Shown one piece after another: positions 51,665-60,835 of a stretch of 64,000 bases of DNA. The notes under the pieces are model-generated. The model was not told the DNA's origin. It saw only the letters and a list, made by a program, of their open reading frames with translations, and did no database searches. Where the stretch lies: contig JANQLM010000014.1 of assembly GCA_028280635.1 (NCBI GenBank), positions 1 through 64,000 of the forward strand, given 5' to 3'. Numbering within the stretch: position 1 is the stretch's first letter; each line of letters begins with the position of its first letter. The DNA is from Halieaceae bacterium (GTDB lineage Bacteria > Pseudomonadota > Gammaproteobacteria > Pseudomonadales > Halieaceae). The translations under genes were made by a program, and so were the position numbers.

Positions 51665-52048
51665 CTATTGGGCAGGTGACGGGGCGGTGGGGTCTTCTGC
51701 CGCCCCGCGCAGGCGCAATTTGCCGGCGACCAGGAAGGCAATACCGAAGGCGATGGGTATCAGCCCCCATATGGCCTCGTTTGGCCCACTGGTGACCCAC
51801 AGCCCGAGGGTGACGGGGATGCCCAGCGCCAGCCAGAGCAGGCCCCACTTGTAGTCGGTCTTGTAGCTGTTGGAGGCGCCGGTCATCAGGCGGATGGTCT
51901 CTGGGTCGAGCCGGGCGCCGCTGTCGGCAAGCTTGAGCAGGGTCTCCATCTGCCGGGTGCGCAGCTTGTAGAAGAACAGCGCGGCGGTGACCGGGATTAC
52001 CCCGAAGATCAGCACTGTGGCTGCCATGCCGATGTGTAGTCCATTCAT
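51665..52048 (-). CDS. Small membrane protein (DUF6249-like)
   Basis: 127 aa from the ATG at 52048 (MNGLHIGMAATVLIFG). One N-terminal membrane span is followed by a cytoplasmic helix (KLRTRQMETLLKLADSGARLDPETIRLM) and two further spans (LLWLALGIPVTLGLWV, AIWGLIPIAFGIAFLVAG). This arrangement resembles DUF6249-type proteins, often found beside sigma factors, although none is adjacent here. Function unknown. Confidence 0.72.
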   Translation of the reverse strand: MNGLHIGMAATVLIFGVIPVTAALFFYKLRTRQMETLLKLADSGARLDPETIRLMTGASNSYKTDYKWGLLWLALGIPVTLGLWVTSGPNEAIWGLIPIAFGIAFLVAGKLRLRGAAEDPTAPSPAQ

Positions 52049-52236
52049 ATCCCGGGTCCCTCTCCTTGCAATCTGCGCCCTATTGTACCGAGTGATGCGG
52101 GGGTGGGGGCAGGGCATTCGCCGTGTGGTGGCGTAGATGCGGCAGGGCGCAGGGGGTTGCTGGCTGCAGGGCTCTCATCACCGTTGGATTTCAGTACACT
52201 GGGTGTCGCGGTTGCCACTCTCAACCTGGAGTCCCC

Positions 52237-53451
52237 ATGGCTGACAAACCCGTGCCCACCGGTCTGGCGCTCACCCAGCTCGATAACACCTTCCGGGCCG
52301 ATCCCTACCCGGTGCTCAAGGATCTGCGCGAGCGCGATCCCGCTCACCACGATACCGAGCTGAACCGCTGGTTCTTCTGCGAGTACGCTGAGGTGAAGCG
52401 CATCCTGCGCGATCCCGACTACTTCTCAGACCCGCACAAGTCCCGGGAAGACAGTTTTGCCCGCTTTCTGCTGCGGGGCCTGGAAGAGGGCGAGGAAGTC
52501 AGCATGCTGCTGGCGGATGAGCCGGAGCACAAGCGCCTGCGCAACCTGGTCAACGATATCTTTACCCCGCGGGCGGTGCAGGCCTGGCATGACCGCATCG
52601 TGGAGGTGATCGAGGCCCAGCTAGACAAGATTGAGGGGCCGGAGTTCGACCTGATCGCCGACTACGCGGGCCCGGTGCCCACGGTGGTGATTGCCGAGAT
52701 GATGGGTATTCCCGCCGACCGCCACGCGGACTTCAAGGCATGGTCGGATACTGTGGTGCAGTCCAGTTTCAACCCGGCGCCGACCGAGCAGGACCTAGCT
52801 GAGAGTGTCGCGGCGCGGGACAAGCTGGTGGCGTTTTTCCTCGAACAGATTGAAGCGCGACGGGCCCGGCCGGGGCCGGATGTGATCTCGCAGATGCTCG
52901 CCGCCGAGTTCGACGGGCAGCGCCTCAGCGACCGGGATATCGTCAACCAGTGCAACCTGCTGCTGGTGGCGGGCAATGTCACCACCACCGATATGATCGG
53001 CAATGGCGTCAAGGCGCTGCTGGCCCACCCGGAACAACTCGCCAAACTGCGCGCCAACCCGGACCTGATTGGGGCGACAGTGGAGGAGGTGCTGCGCTAC
53101 GACTCACCGGTGACCAACTCCGGCCGCATCAGCCACGATGACATCGAGATCGCCGGCTGCCCGATCCGCAGGGGGGAGTCGCTCAACGTGTCCCTCGCCG
53201 CGGCCAATCGCGACCCGGCGGTCTACGACAACCCGGACCAGTTCGATATCGAGCGCAAACAGATTCCCCACCAGGCCTTTGGTGGCGGTCGCCACCACTG
53301 CCTGGGGGCTTCGCTGGCACGGTTGGAAGGGGGCGAGGCCATCCTGCGCCTGGTGCAGCGTTTCCCGAACCTCGCCATGAGTGAGAAGGGTTTTGAAATG
53401 GCCGGTATTCCCGCATTTCGCGGCATGGCAAGCTGCTGGTTGCGCATTTAG
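52237..53451 (+). CDS. Cytochrome P450 (no. 4 of four)
   Basis: 404 aa from the ATG at 52237 (MADKPVPTGLALTQLD); the track start is 38 codons earlier in unrelated sequence. QAFGGGRHHCLGASLARLEG is the heme loop, EEVLRYDSPVTN contains ExxR and LLLVAGNVTTTDMIG is the I-helix. As in P450 no. 1, the acidic residue before the conserved Thr is absent (AGNVTTT). DEPEHKRLRNLVNDIFTPRAV is the C-helix motif. Soluble bacterial type; the substrate may be a terpenoid, steroid or fatty acid. Twenty-five bp separate it from the nuclease gene. Confidence 0.94.
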   Translation: MADKPVPTGLALTQLDNTFRADPYPVLKDLRERDPAHHDTELNRWFFCEYAEVKRILRDPDYFSDPHKSREDSFARFLLRGLEEGEEVSMLLADEPEHKRLRNLVNDIFTPRAVQAWHDRIVEVIEAQLDKIEGPEFDLIADYAGPVPTVVIAEMMGIPADRHADFKAWSDTVVQSSFNPAPTEQDLAESVAARDKLVAFFLEQIEARRARPGPDVISQMLAAEFDGQRLSDRDIVNQCNLLLVAGNVTTTDMIGNGVKALLAHPEQLAKLRANPDLIGATVEEVLRYDSPVTNSGRISHDDIEIAGCPIRRGESLNVSLAAANRDPAVYDNPDQFDIERKQIPHQAFGGGRHHCLGASLARLEGGEAILRLVQRFPNLAMSEKGFEMAGIPAFRGMASCWLRI

Positions 53452-53476
53452 GGCCTGCGGGCCTGGACGAGGGGTT

Positions 53477-54874
53477 ATGGCGGAATTGCAGTTTCTCGGC
53501 GCCACCGAAGGCGTGACCGGCTCGGCCTACCTGCTGCGGGCCCGCGGCACGGTGGTGCTGATGGAGTGCGGCCTGTACCAGGGCCGCCGCGAGGAAGAGG
53601 CCTGCAATCGCGAGCCCTTTCCCTTCGATGTGGGCGAACTGGACGCGGTGGTGATCTCCCACGCCCATCTTGATCACTCGGGCCGCCTGCCGATGCTGTC
53701 CGCAGCGGGTTATGCCGGCCCGGTGTACATGACCCGGCCCACCGCCGCGCTGCTGGACATCATGCTGAAGGATTCCGCGTCCCTGGAGGAGCGGGATGCG
53801 GAGTGGGAGAACCGGCGCCGGCGCCGGTCGGGCAAGAAGGAGGTTTTACCGCTCTACACCCTGGACGACGCCGAGGCGGCCCTGAAGCTGTGCGAGGGTA
53901 TACCCTACGGCGAACGGCGCGAAATTGCGCCGGGCATCTCGCTCTGCTATCGGGATGCCGGGCATATCCTCGGTTCGGCGATCGTGGAACTGTTTGTGGA
54001 GGACGGCGGCGATGAGCGCAAGCTGGTGTTCTCGGGCGATCTGGGCAACAGCGATGCCGCCCTGCTGCGCGACCCCGAGACCATCGACAGCGCCGACGTG
54101 CTGCTGCTGGAGTCCACCTATGGTGACCGCGAGCACCGCAGCATGGCGGAGACCCTCGAGGAGTTCTCCGACGTGATCGAGCGCGCTACCCGGGGGCGGG
54201 GCAATGTGCTGATCCCGTCGTTTGCGGTGGGCCGCAGCCAGGAGATCATCTTCCACCTGGGGGAGTTCTACCGGCAGGGGCTGCTGCAGCGCCATGCGGT
54301 GTACCTGGACAGCCCCATGGCCATAGCCGCCACCGCGGTCTACCAACGCTTCCAACATGTCTTCAACCACGAGGACCGGGAGGAGTTGTACGACACTGAG
54401 TCGGGCAGCCTGCACGATTTCCTGCCCAGCCTGCGTTACATCGCGGATACCGAGGCGTCCATGGCGCTGAATCGCGTCACCGAGGGGGCCATCATCATCG
54501 CCGGCAGCGGCATGTGCACCGGCGGCCGCATTCGCCACCACCTCAAGCACAACCTGTGGCGGCGGGGCGCCCACGTCGTGATGGTGGGTTTCCAGGCCCG
54601 CGGCACGCCGGGCCGCGCCCTGGTGGATGGCGCCCACTCCCTGCGCCTGGCGGGCGAGGACATTGCCGTGCGCGCGGAAGTGCATACCCTGGGGGGGTTC
54701 TCGGCCCATGCCAGCCAGTCGCAATTGCTCGACTGGGTGGGCGGGTTCAAGCAGCGGCCGCGCATTTTCCTGGTACACGGGGAGGAGGATGCCAAGGCGG
54801 CGCTCAAGACAAAACTGGATGAGGGCGGCTGGCAGGCAGACATTGCCAGGACCGGCGCCAGGGTGCAGCTATGA
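53477..54874 (+). CDS. MBL-fold/beta-CASP ribonuclease-like protein (RNA specificity factor family)
   Basis: 465 aa from the ATG at 53477. LGATEGVTGSAYLL opens the fold, SHAHLDHSGRLP is the HxHxDH metal motif, and RDAGHILGSAIVEL and FSGDLGN supply further ligands. The beta-CASP domain (LLESTYGDREH, IPSFAVGRSQEIIF) and the C-terminal RMMBL part (VRAEVHTLGGFSAHASQSQLLDW) are all present, as in COG1236 exonucleases and archaeal CPSF homologs. The start codon of the LOG gene overlaps its stop (ATGA), so the two are coupled. Confidence 0.93.
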   Translation: MAELQFLGATEGVTGSAYLLRARGTVVLMECGLYQGRREEEACNREPFPFDVGELDAVVISHAHLDHSGRLPMLSAAGYAGPVYMTRPTAALLDIMLKDSASLEERDAEWENRRRRRSGKKEVLPLYTLDDAEAALKLCEGIPYGERREIAPGISLCYRDAGHILGSAIVELFVEDGGDERKLVFSGDLGNSDAALLRDPETIDSADVLLLESTYGDREHRSMAETLEEFSDVIERATRGRGNVLIPSFAVGRSQEIIFHLGEFYRQGLLQRHAVYLDSPMAIAATAVYQRFQHVFNHEDREELYDTESGSLHDFLPSLRYIADTEASMALNRVTEGAIIIAGSGMCTGGRIRHHLKHNLWRRGAHVVMVGFQARGTPGRALVDGAHSLRLAGEDIAVRAEVHTLGGFSAHASQSQLLDWVGGFKQRPRIFLVHGEEDAKAALKTKLDEGGWQADIARTGARVQL

Positions 54875-55797
54875 CCAAACCACGTAAACCGGCGGGTGGG
54901 CGCCACGATGGCGGCGAGCCGCTGGACGCCACCTTTCCCTCCGCCCTGCAGGAATCCGGGGCGGCTGATCTACACCCGGCCACGCCACAGACGGACTCCA
55001 GCTCGCACCGGCTGGCTTACGCCGATGTCGACTTTCTGATGCGCGACGAGTTGCGCGGCGTAAGGCTGCAGCTCGAGTTCGAGAAGGCCGACCTGGTGCA
55101 GGCCGACCACGGCATCGCATCGACGGTGGTGATATTCGGCAGCACGCGGGTGCCGGAGCAAGCTCAGGCCGAGGCGCGGCTGCGCGATGCGCAGGCAGCG
55201 GCGGACGCCGCGCCGCAGGATGAGGCCCTGGTTTGCGCGGTGCGGGTGGCGCAACGCATTGTCGACAAGGCCCACTACTACCAGCAGGCGCGGGAACTGG
55301 CGCGGCTGATCACCGAGGCAGGGCAGGCGAACCCCTACCAGTCTGCCATGGTGGTTACCGGGGGTGGGCCCGGCATCATGGAGGCCGCCAACCGCGGCGC
55401 CCGGGAGGCGGGGGGCAAGAGCATCGGGCTCAATATCGTGCTGCCCCACGAGCAGCGCCCCAATGACTACATCACCCCGGAACTGTGCTTCCAGTTCCAC
55501 TACTTCGCTGTACGCAAGCTGCATTTCCTGCTGCGGGCCCGGGCGCTGGTGGTGTTTCCCGGCGGCTACGGCACGCTGGACGAAATGTTTGAGACCCTCA
55601 CCCTGATCCAGACCGGCAAGGCCAGGCCGCTGCCGGTGATCCTGTTCGGCGAGTCTTACTGGCGTCGCATCATCAACTTCGAGGCGCTGATGGAGGAGGG
55701 CACTATCGCCCCGGAGGATCTCGAACTGTTCCAGTACGTCGACACGGCGGAGGATGCCTGGCGTATCGTCAAAGCGGGCCTTGAAGCGGGAAACTGA
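54871..55797 (+). CDS. LOG family (TIGR00730-type) protein
   Basis: 308 aa. VVTGGGPGIMEAANRGA and FPGGYGTLDEMFETLTLIQ are the two signatures of the LOG (lysine decarboxylase-like / cytokinin riboside 5'-monophosphate phosphoribohydrolase) family, which hydrolyses nucleoside 5'-monophosphates to base and ribose 5-phosphate. The chain is longer than the 190-aa minimal enzyme because of an N-terminal extension of about 100 residues. It overlaps the upstream nuclease gene by 4 bp, suggesting a shared role in RNA or nucleotide turnover. Many authors label this type a Rossmann-fold nucleotide-binding protein. Confidence 0.9.
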   Translation: MTKPRKPAGGRHDGGEPLDATFPSALQESGAADLHPATPQTDSSSHRLAYADVDFLMRDELRGVRLQLEFEKADLVQADHGIASTVVIFGSTRVPEQAQAEARLRDAQAAADAAPQDEALVCAVRVAQRIVDKAHYYQQARELARLITEAGQANPYQSAMVVTGGGPGIMEAANRGAREAGGKSIGLNIVLPHEQRPNDYITPELCFQFHYFAVRKLHFLLRARALVVFPGGYGTLDEMFETLTLIQTGKARPLPVILFGESYWRRIINFEALMEEGTIAPEDLELFQYVDTAEDAWRIVKAGLEAGN

Positions 55798-55923
55798 GTT
55801 TGCTCCCCCCTGCCCAGCGCGCAGTCGAGCACAGTTGCGCGACGGTGACGCCAGCCAGAAATATTCCCAGGCTCTCCAAGGAAATGCCCTTAAGCTCCGT
55901 CTTATCACCAGAGAGGACCTCTG

Positions 55924-56463
55924 TTGACCGATGACGACGCGCTAATCCGCGCCGCCCAGTCCGGTGACGCCGATGCCTTCGAGGCCCTGCTCGAGGCGCA
56001 CTACGACACCCTCTACCGCTTTGCCTACAAGTGGAGCGGCAACCCGGCGGACGCGGAAGACATTACCCAGCAGGCCTGCATCAAGCTGGCCGGGGCGCTG
56101 TCGTCCTATCGATTTGAGTCGGCCTTCACCACCTGGCTGTATCGGGTAGTGGTGAACTGCGCCAAGGACTGGGCCCGGGCCCAGGGGCGCCATGTGGGGG
56201 AAGCGCTGGAGCCCGCCCTGGAACAGAGCGGCGGGGAGAGCGCGAATGTGGAGCAGCGCGCCTTCCTGCGGCAACTGCTGGAACGGCTGGAAGAACTGCC
56301 CGAGGGCATCCGCGAAACCCTGCTGCTGGTACACGCCGAGGGTCTGACCCATGGGGAGGCCGCCGCCGTGCTCGAGGTGAAAGAGAGCACCGTGTCCTGG
56401 CGGCTCCATGAATTCAGGAAACGCTACCGCCTCGCGTTGGACGGGGGAGGTATAGAGCTATGA
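55924..56463 (+). CDS. ECF-type RNA polymerase sigma factor
   Basis: 179 aa from a TTG at 55924 (ribosome-site-like AGAGAGGA just upstream). Region 2 is FEALLEAHYDTLYRFAYKWSGNPADAEDITQQACIKLAGALSSYR in outline, with the DAEDITQ hallmark. Region 4 holds LPEGIRETLLLVHAEGLTHGEAAAVLEVKESTVSWRLHEFRKR. Its stop overlaps the start of the VWA gene (ATGA). The coupled VWA protein has a cytoplasmic N-terminus before a membrane span and could act as an anti-sigma or sensor; that is inference. Confidence 0.92.
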   Translation: MTDDDALIRAAQSGDADAFEALLEAHYDTLYRFAYKWSGNPADAEDITQQACIKLAGALSSYRFESAFTTWLYRVVVNCAKDWARAQGRHVGEALEPALEQSGGESANVEQRAFLRQLLERLEELPEGIRETLLLVHAEGLTHGEAAAVLEVKESTVSWRLHEFRKRYRLALDGGGIEL

Positions 56464-58619
56464 ACGACGACGACATCGATCAGCAATTGCGGGCGGGCCT
56501 GGACGGCGATATCCCGTCGCCCGACCCGGCTGCCAGGCGCCGGGCGATTGCCATGGCGCGCGAGGCTTTTGAGGCTGAGCAGGCGCAAGTACCTGAATCT
56601 AATGAAGAAAAAGAAAAGCAAAACACCGCCCAAGGAATACCGGGTTGGCTACGTCTCATCTTCGGACAACGTGCCGAAGAGGAGGGCACCATGACAACCT
56701 ACAACCCGAAACTGATGTATTCCGGCGTGGCCACGGCCGCGGTCATGGCGGTGGCCGTGGGCCTCGCGCTGCAAACGCAAACCGGCCGCGAGCTCACGAT
56801 TAACTTGCCCGGGGTCGAACTGGAGACGGAAGAGGACCTCCGTGCACCCAGTGGTGATGCCGATGAGGCCTTGGCGCGGTCTACTAGCAGACTGGCACCG
56901 GAGGTCAGCTACATCACCGAAGAGCGCAGGCGCAAAATAGAGGCCAGCGCGCTCTACGGCCGGCCGCAATCGGTGGCGGGAGCCGAGGATGAGGGGGCCA
57001 CGGTTCGCCTCGACATTGCTGGCTCCGGTGCGTCTGTGCCACCCGGCATTCAGGAGATTCTTGCGAAGGAGGCTGCAGCCGGCCCACAAGTGGCGGTTAC
57101 CCGGTCACGGCAAGAGGTGGTGCAGAGCGGGGCGTTGCGCGCCGGATACGTCACGCCGGGCACCCTCCCCGCCGACGTCATTCCCCAGCCGGGCTACCAG
57201 GAAGTCGGCCGCGACAAGTTCATCGCGTTCGAAGAGAACCGGATGACGCCGGTGAGCGTGGAGCCAGTGTCGACTTTCTCCGCCGACGTGGACACGGCCA
57301 GCTACAGCTTCGTGCGCCGCATGCTCAACCGTGGTGTACTGCCGCAGCCGGATGCGGTGCGCGCCGAGGAGATGATCAACTACTTCGACTACCGCTACGC
57401 CCTGCCCGAGCGCAAGGCCGAACCCTTTGCCCCCAGTGTGGCGGTAGTGGATTCGCCCTGGGCAGATGGCCGCAAGCTGATGCACATCGGCATCAAAGGC
57501 TACGACATTGCCCCGGCCGACAAGCCGCGCTCCAACCTGGTGTTCCTGCTGGACGTATCGGGCTCCATGAACAGCCCCGACAAGCTGCCGCTAGTGAAGC
57601 AGTCCATGGAGATGCTGCTGTCGTCGCTGGACCCGAACGATACGGTGGCCATCGCGGTGTACGCTGGTGCGGCCGGCATGGTGCTGGAGCCGACGCCGGT
57701 GAAGGAGAAGCAGAAGATTCTCGATGCCATGCGCAGCCTCTCCGCAGGTGGCTCCACCGCGGGCGCCCAGGGCCTGCGCCTGGCTTATGAACTGGCGGAG
57801 AGCCAGTTCGATGCAAGCGCCATCAACCGTGTGTTCCTGGCTACCGATGGAGACTTCAATGTAGGGTTGACCAACCCGCGCGAGCTGGAGGGTTTTGTGG
57901 AGCGCAAGCGCGAGGAGGGCATCTTCCTGTCGGTACTGGGTTTCGGGCAGGGCAACTACCGGGACGCCCTCATGCAAACCCTGGCCCAGAACGGCAACGG
58001 CGTGGCCGCCTATATCGACACGCTGTCCGAGGCCCAGAAGGTGCTGGTGGACGAGGCCAACTCCACCCTGTTTCCCATTGCCAAGGACGTGAAGCTGCAG
58101 GTGGAGTTCAACCCGGCCACGGTGGCCGAGTACCGGCTGATCGGCTACGAAACCCGCGCGCTAAACCGGGAGGATTTCAATAACGATGCGGTGGACGCGG
58201 GCGATATCGGCGCCGGCCACACGGTCACCGCCATCTACGAGTTTACGCCCGTGAGTTCTGAGGCACGCCTGATCGATGACAGCCGCTACGCGCCGACCCT
58301 GGTGCGCGATGGCTATGGCAAAGAGTACGCCCACCTGAAGATCCGCTACAAGCTGCCGGATGAAGATAAGTCCAGGCTGATTGAGCGGCCTATCACGCTT
58401 CAGGACGGCAGCAAGCTCAGCGGCGACACCGGTTTTGCCACCGCGGTAGCTGGCTTTGCCCAAGTGCTGAAGGGCGGCCGCTACACCGGTGACTTCGATT
58501 ATGACGACGTTATCGGGCTGGCCCAGCAAACCAAAGGCGACGACCCCTACGGCTATCGCACGGAGTTCATCCAACTGGCCCGCAAGGCCAAGACCGCGGC
58601 GGCGATGCAACCGCGCTAA
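56460..58619 (+). CDS. Membrane-bound VWA-domain protein (YfbK-like) coupled to a sigma factor
   Basis: 719 aa. A charged cytoplasmic N-terminus (about 1-80) is followed by one membrane span (VATAAVMAVAVGLAL, about 90-106). The VWF_A N-terminal domain contains FSADVDTASYSFVRRMLNRG. The VWA domain (about 355-530) has an intact MIDAS site, FLLDVSGSMNSPDK, and the C-terminal about 180 residues match DUF3520. This is the YfbK/von Willebrand type found beside sigma factors in many proteobacteria. The ATGA overlap with the sigma gene points to co-translation. A role as membrane-bound regulator or metal-ion-dependent binding protein is plausible. Confidence 0.88.
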   Translation: MNDDDIDQQLRAGLDGDIPSPDPAARRRAIAMAREAFEAEQAQVPESNEEKEKQNTAQGIPGWLRLIFGQRAEEEGTMTTYNPKLMYSGVATAAVMAVAVGLALQTQTGRELTINLPGVELETEEDLRAPSGDADEALARSTSRLAPEVSYITEERRRKIEASALYGRPQSVAGAEDEGATVRLDIAGSGASVPPGIQEILAKEAAAGPQVAVTRSRQEVVQSGALRAGYVTPGTLPADVIPQPGYQEVGRDKFIAFEENRMTPVSVEPVSTFSADVDTASYSFVRRMLNRGVLPQPDAVRAEEMINYFDYRYALPERKAEPFAPSVAVVDSPWADGRKLMHIGIKGYDIAPADKPRSNLVFLLDVSGSMNSPDKLPLVKQSMEMLLSSLDPNDTVAIAVYAGAAGMVLEPTPVKEKQKILDAMRSLSAGGSTAGAQGLRLAYELAESQFDASAINRVFLATDGDFNVGLTNPRELEGFVERKREEGIFLSVLGFGQGNYRDALMQTLAQNGNGVAAYIDTLSEAQKVLVDEANSTLFPIAKDVKLQVEFNPATVAEYRLIGYETRALNREDFNNDAVDAGDIGAGHTVTAIYEFTPVSSEARLIDDSRYAPTLVRDGYGKEYAHLKIRYKLPDEDKSRLIERPITLQDGSKLSGDTGFATAVAGFAQVLKGGRYTGDFDYDDVIGLAQQTKGDDPYGYRTEFIQLARKAKTAAAMQPR

Positions 58620-58770
58620 CGCTCGGTGAAGTTTCTGTGACACTTATCGGCTAATCCGATAGTTGACTTGCCGTCGTCACACGCCGGTGCAATGCTGGAC
58701 TCACCGGGCGGGACTTTCCTCGCCTGGTTTTCCTTTTTCGGTGCCTGTCCAAGGCCCGCAGGAGCAACGC

Positions 58771-60066
58771 ATGAGAGTCCGGAGTCTTCTGGTGCTGTCT
58801 TTTCTCGCGATAGCATCTTGCAAACACCCCCTGCAGATCGTCGGCGAAGGCGATATCGTCGAGCTGAATGACGGCGCGCGCGGTTGCACCCTGGAAGAGT
58901 TCCAGGCCCAGGCCACCCGCTGTACCGACAACGATGTGGTTGGCGACTACAACGTGCTCTACGAGGCCCGGCCGCGTCCCGGCTGGCGTTTCGTCAGTTG
59001 GAACGGCGCCTGCGGCAATGTTCCCCTGGGGCAGTGCGCGGTAAACGTGCCGGCCTCTTTCCCGGCCTTCTGGGATGAGACATTTCCCGGCGTACCCGTG
59101 CCGGCGCTGGTGGCTACCTTCGAGCCCGCCGACTTCGTGGGTCAGGACCAGTCTTTCCTGGGGGCGGTGTTTGGCGTTGATGACGACGACGCTTTCAGCG
59201 CGCTGTTGCGCGCCACCCTGTTTGCCGACGGTCGCTTCCGCTACGAAACCGTGCTGGAGTCCGCCGACTTTGATGACAGCCTGGGCTCCGGCTTCTATGA
59301 GCGCCAGGACGATGGGCTGATGTCGGTGTCTGGCAGCGACAGTGATTTCTCCGCCGGGGGCGTCGCCACGGCGGAGTTCGACCTGGTAGCGCTGGTGGAC
59401 GTGGACGCCAGCGACGATGAGATATCGGTGGCCTATCTGACCGAGTCGCAGACTGACGCCAGCAATGCCACCCTCAACGGCGAGTACTTCTGCGGCTTTA
59501 TCGATTCCGACCTGGCGGGCAGCTTCGCGCAAGCCGTTCTCAACGGCGACGGAACGGGTACAGTGAATGTGCTGGAAAGCACCTCCGGCGTCACCGGCGG
59601 TGGCGCTGCCACCTACAGTGTGACCAGCGAAGGGCGCGTCACCCTCAGCTTCCTGGGCGCCCGGGTGGTGGGCGGTGTGGCGGACAATGGCAACGTGGTG
59701 GCCCTCACCCAGACCCAGAGTGCTACCCAGGGCGCCGGCATGTGCATCAGGGCCAGCAGCGCACAGTCCCTGGCGCAGGTGGTCGGTGAGTTCTACGGCG
59801 CGTACGCTGATACCGGTGCCAGCACATCTATTCGCGATTTTCGGGTGTTTTCTGACGGTAGCGCCAACTACACCGTGGTAGCGGACTCCTTCGGTGGGTT
59901 GATCTCCCTGCCGGTGCAACTGCCGTTCAGCGTGCAGTCCAACGGTCGGATTTCCACCGGCTTCGAGCAGGGCATGGTATCCAGCGACGGACGAATCGCC
60001 TTCCTGATGAATTCTCGCCCGGGTGGGCTTCCCGAGCTGGCGGTCTACATCCGCAAGACCGATTAA
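58771..60066 (+). CDS. Lipoprotein of a lineage-specific family (KHPLQIVGEGD type)
   Basis: 431 aa from the ATG at 58771, which has an AGGAG site 6 nt upstream; the track's start 36 codons earlier does not. LSFLAIASC is the lipobox, followed directly by KHPLQIVGEGDIVELNDGARGC. The first about 110 residues hold three Cys pairs and a WRFVSWNGACGN stretch resembling InlB-type B repeats. The remainder is a repetitive Gly/Asp/Ser-rich beta structure. Families opening this way are common in marine gammaproteobacteria; the function is unknown. Confidence 0.8.
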   Translation: MRVRSLLVLSFLAIASCKHPLQIVGEGDIVELNDGARGCTLEEFQAQATRCTDNDVVGDYNVLYEARPRPGWRFVSWNGACGNVPLGQCAVNVPASFPAFWDETFPGVPVPALVATFEPADFVGQDQSFLGAVFGVDDDDAFSALLRATLFADGRFRYETVLESADFDDSLGSGFYERQDDGLMSVSGSDSDFSAGGVATAEFDLVALVDVDASDDEISVAYLTESQTDASNATLNGEYFCGFIDSDLAGSFAQAVLNGDGTGTVNVLESTSGVTGGGAATYSVTSEGRVTLSFLGARVVGGVADNGNVVALTQTQSATQGAGMCIRASSAQSLAQVVGEFYGAYADTGASTSIRDFRVFSDGSANYTVVADSFGGLISLPVQLPFSVQSNGRISTGFEQGMVSSDGRIAFLMNSRPGGLPELAVYIRKTD

Positions 60067-60082
60067 CCTTGCCTGGCGCAGG

Positions 60083-60835
60083 CTACGGCGCGTACTGGCG
60101 CTCGAGGTAGGCGACGATGGCCTCAGACTCGAACAGCCCTTCACCGGTATTGGGGTCGTAGAGGTAGGGAATCCCCTGTTTGCCTTCCTTCTCCAGCAGC
60201 GCCACCCGGTTGTGCAGCTTGCTGCCCGGCTCAATGCCCAGGCGTGCGCGTAGCCGGGGTGGCAGCCACTCACCGGGTTCGCTGCGGCCGCAGCTTCGCA
60301 GCACATAGGGCAGCTCCATCTGGCACAGTACTTCCCGCACCGGGCGGGCAAAGGGGCTGCCCTCGAAGCTGTAGAGCTCCAGTGAGTGTTTCGGTGCCCT
60401 CGATTTTACGGCGTAGATGCCGCGGGTCACCCGCGCCAGGGTGGCGAGGGTGGAGGAGACCTGCTGCAGAGTCGCGGCACGCCACCTCAGCGGCACGTCG
60501 TCATGGCCGTACTGCTGGTACAGGTAGCTGACGATGTCCATGGACTCGTACATCTCCGCCCCGGTATTGGGGTCGATGAGGTAGGGGAACTGGGCCTTGC
60601 CGCCACGGGCGATTGCTTCGTCGCGGAAACGTTCGCCGCCCTTGGGGCAGGGGTAGATATGGGCATCCAGGTCCAGTTCAGTCAGCACCTCACGCACGAT
60701 GCGGCAGTAGGGGCAGTTCTCGAACTCGTAGAGCGTCAGCAGTTTCTCAGGCTGCTGTGCATCCGTACGCGCCCTGATGCCCTGCCAGCCGCGCAGACTG
60801 GAAGCCAGGGTAGAGGTGAAGAGGTTGTTGCTCAC
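60083..60835 (-). CDS. Tandem GST N-terminal (thioredoxin-fold) domain protein
   Basis: 250 aa from a GTG at 60835. Two GST_N domains are joined in one chain. The first (about 30-110) has a glutaredoxin-like ENCPYCRIVREVL motif and ends with EMYESMDIVSYLYQQY. The second (about 150-250) has EGSPFARPVREVLC in place of CPYC and ends with LFESEAIVAYLERQY. No GST C-terminal helical domain is visible. The first domain could be redox active, the second not. The start overlaps the stop of the limonene-epoxide-hydrolase-like gene (GTGA), so the two are coupled. Confidence 0.87.
   Translation of the reverse strand: MSNNLFTSTLASSLRGWQGIRARTDAQQPEKLLTLYEFENCPYCRIVREVLTELDLDAHIYPCPKGGERFRDEAIARGGKAQFPYLIDPNTGAEMYESMDIVSYLYQQYGHDDVPLRWRAATLQQVSSTLATLARVTRGIYAVKSRAPKHSLELYSFEGSPFARPVREVLCQMELPYVLRSCGRSEPGEWLPPRLRARLGIEPGSKLHNRVALLEKEGKQGIPYLYDPNTGEGLFESEAIVAYLERQYAP

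Noticed and set aside
58651-60351. 566-aa minus-strand ORF
   Set aside because: Spans the lipoprotein gene and part of the GST-N gene in antisense; no recognisable domain.
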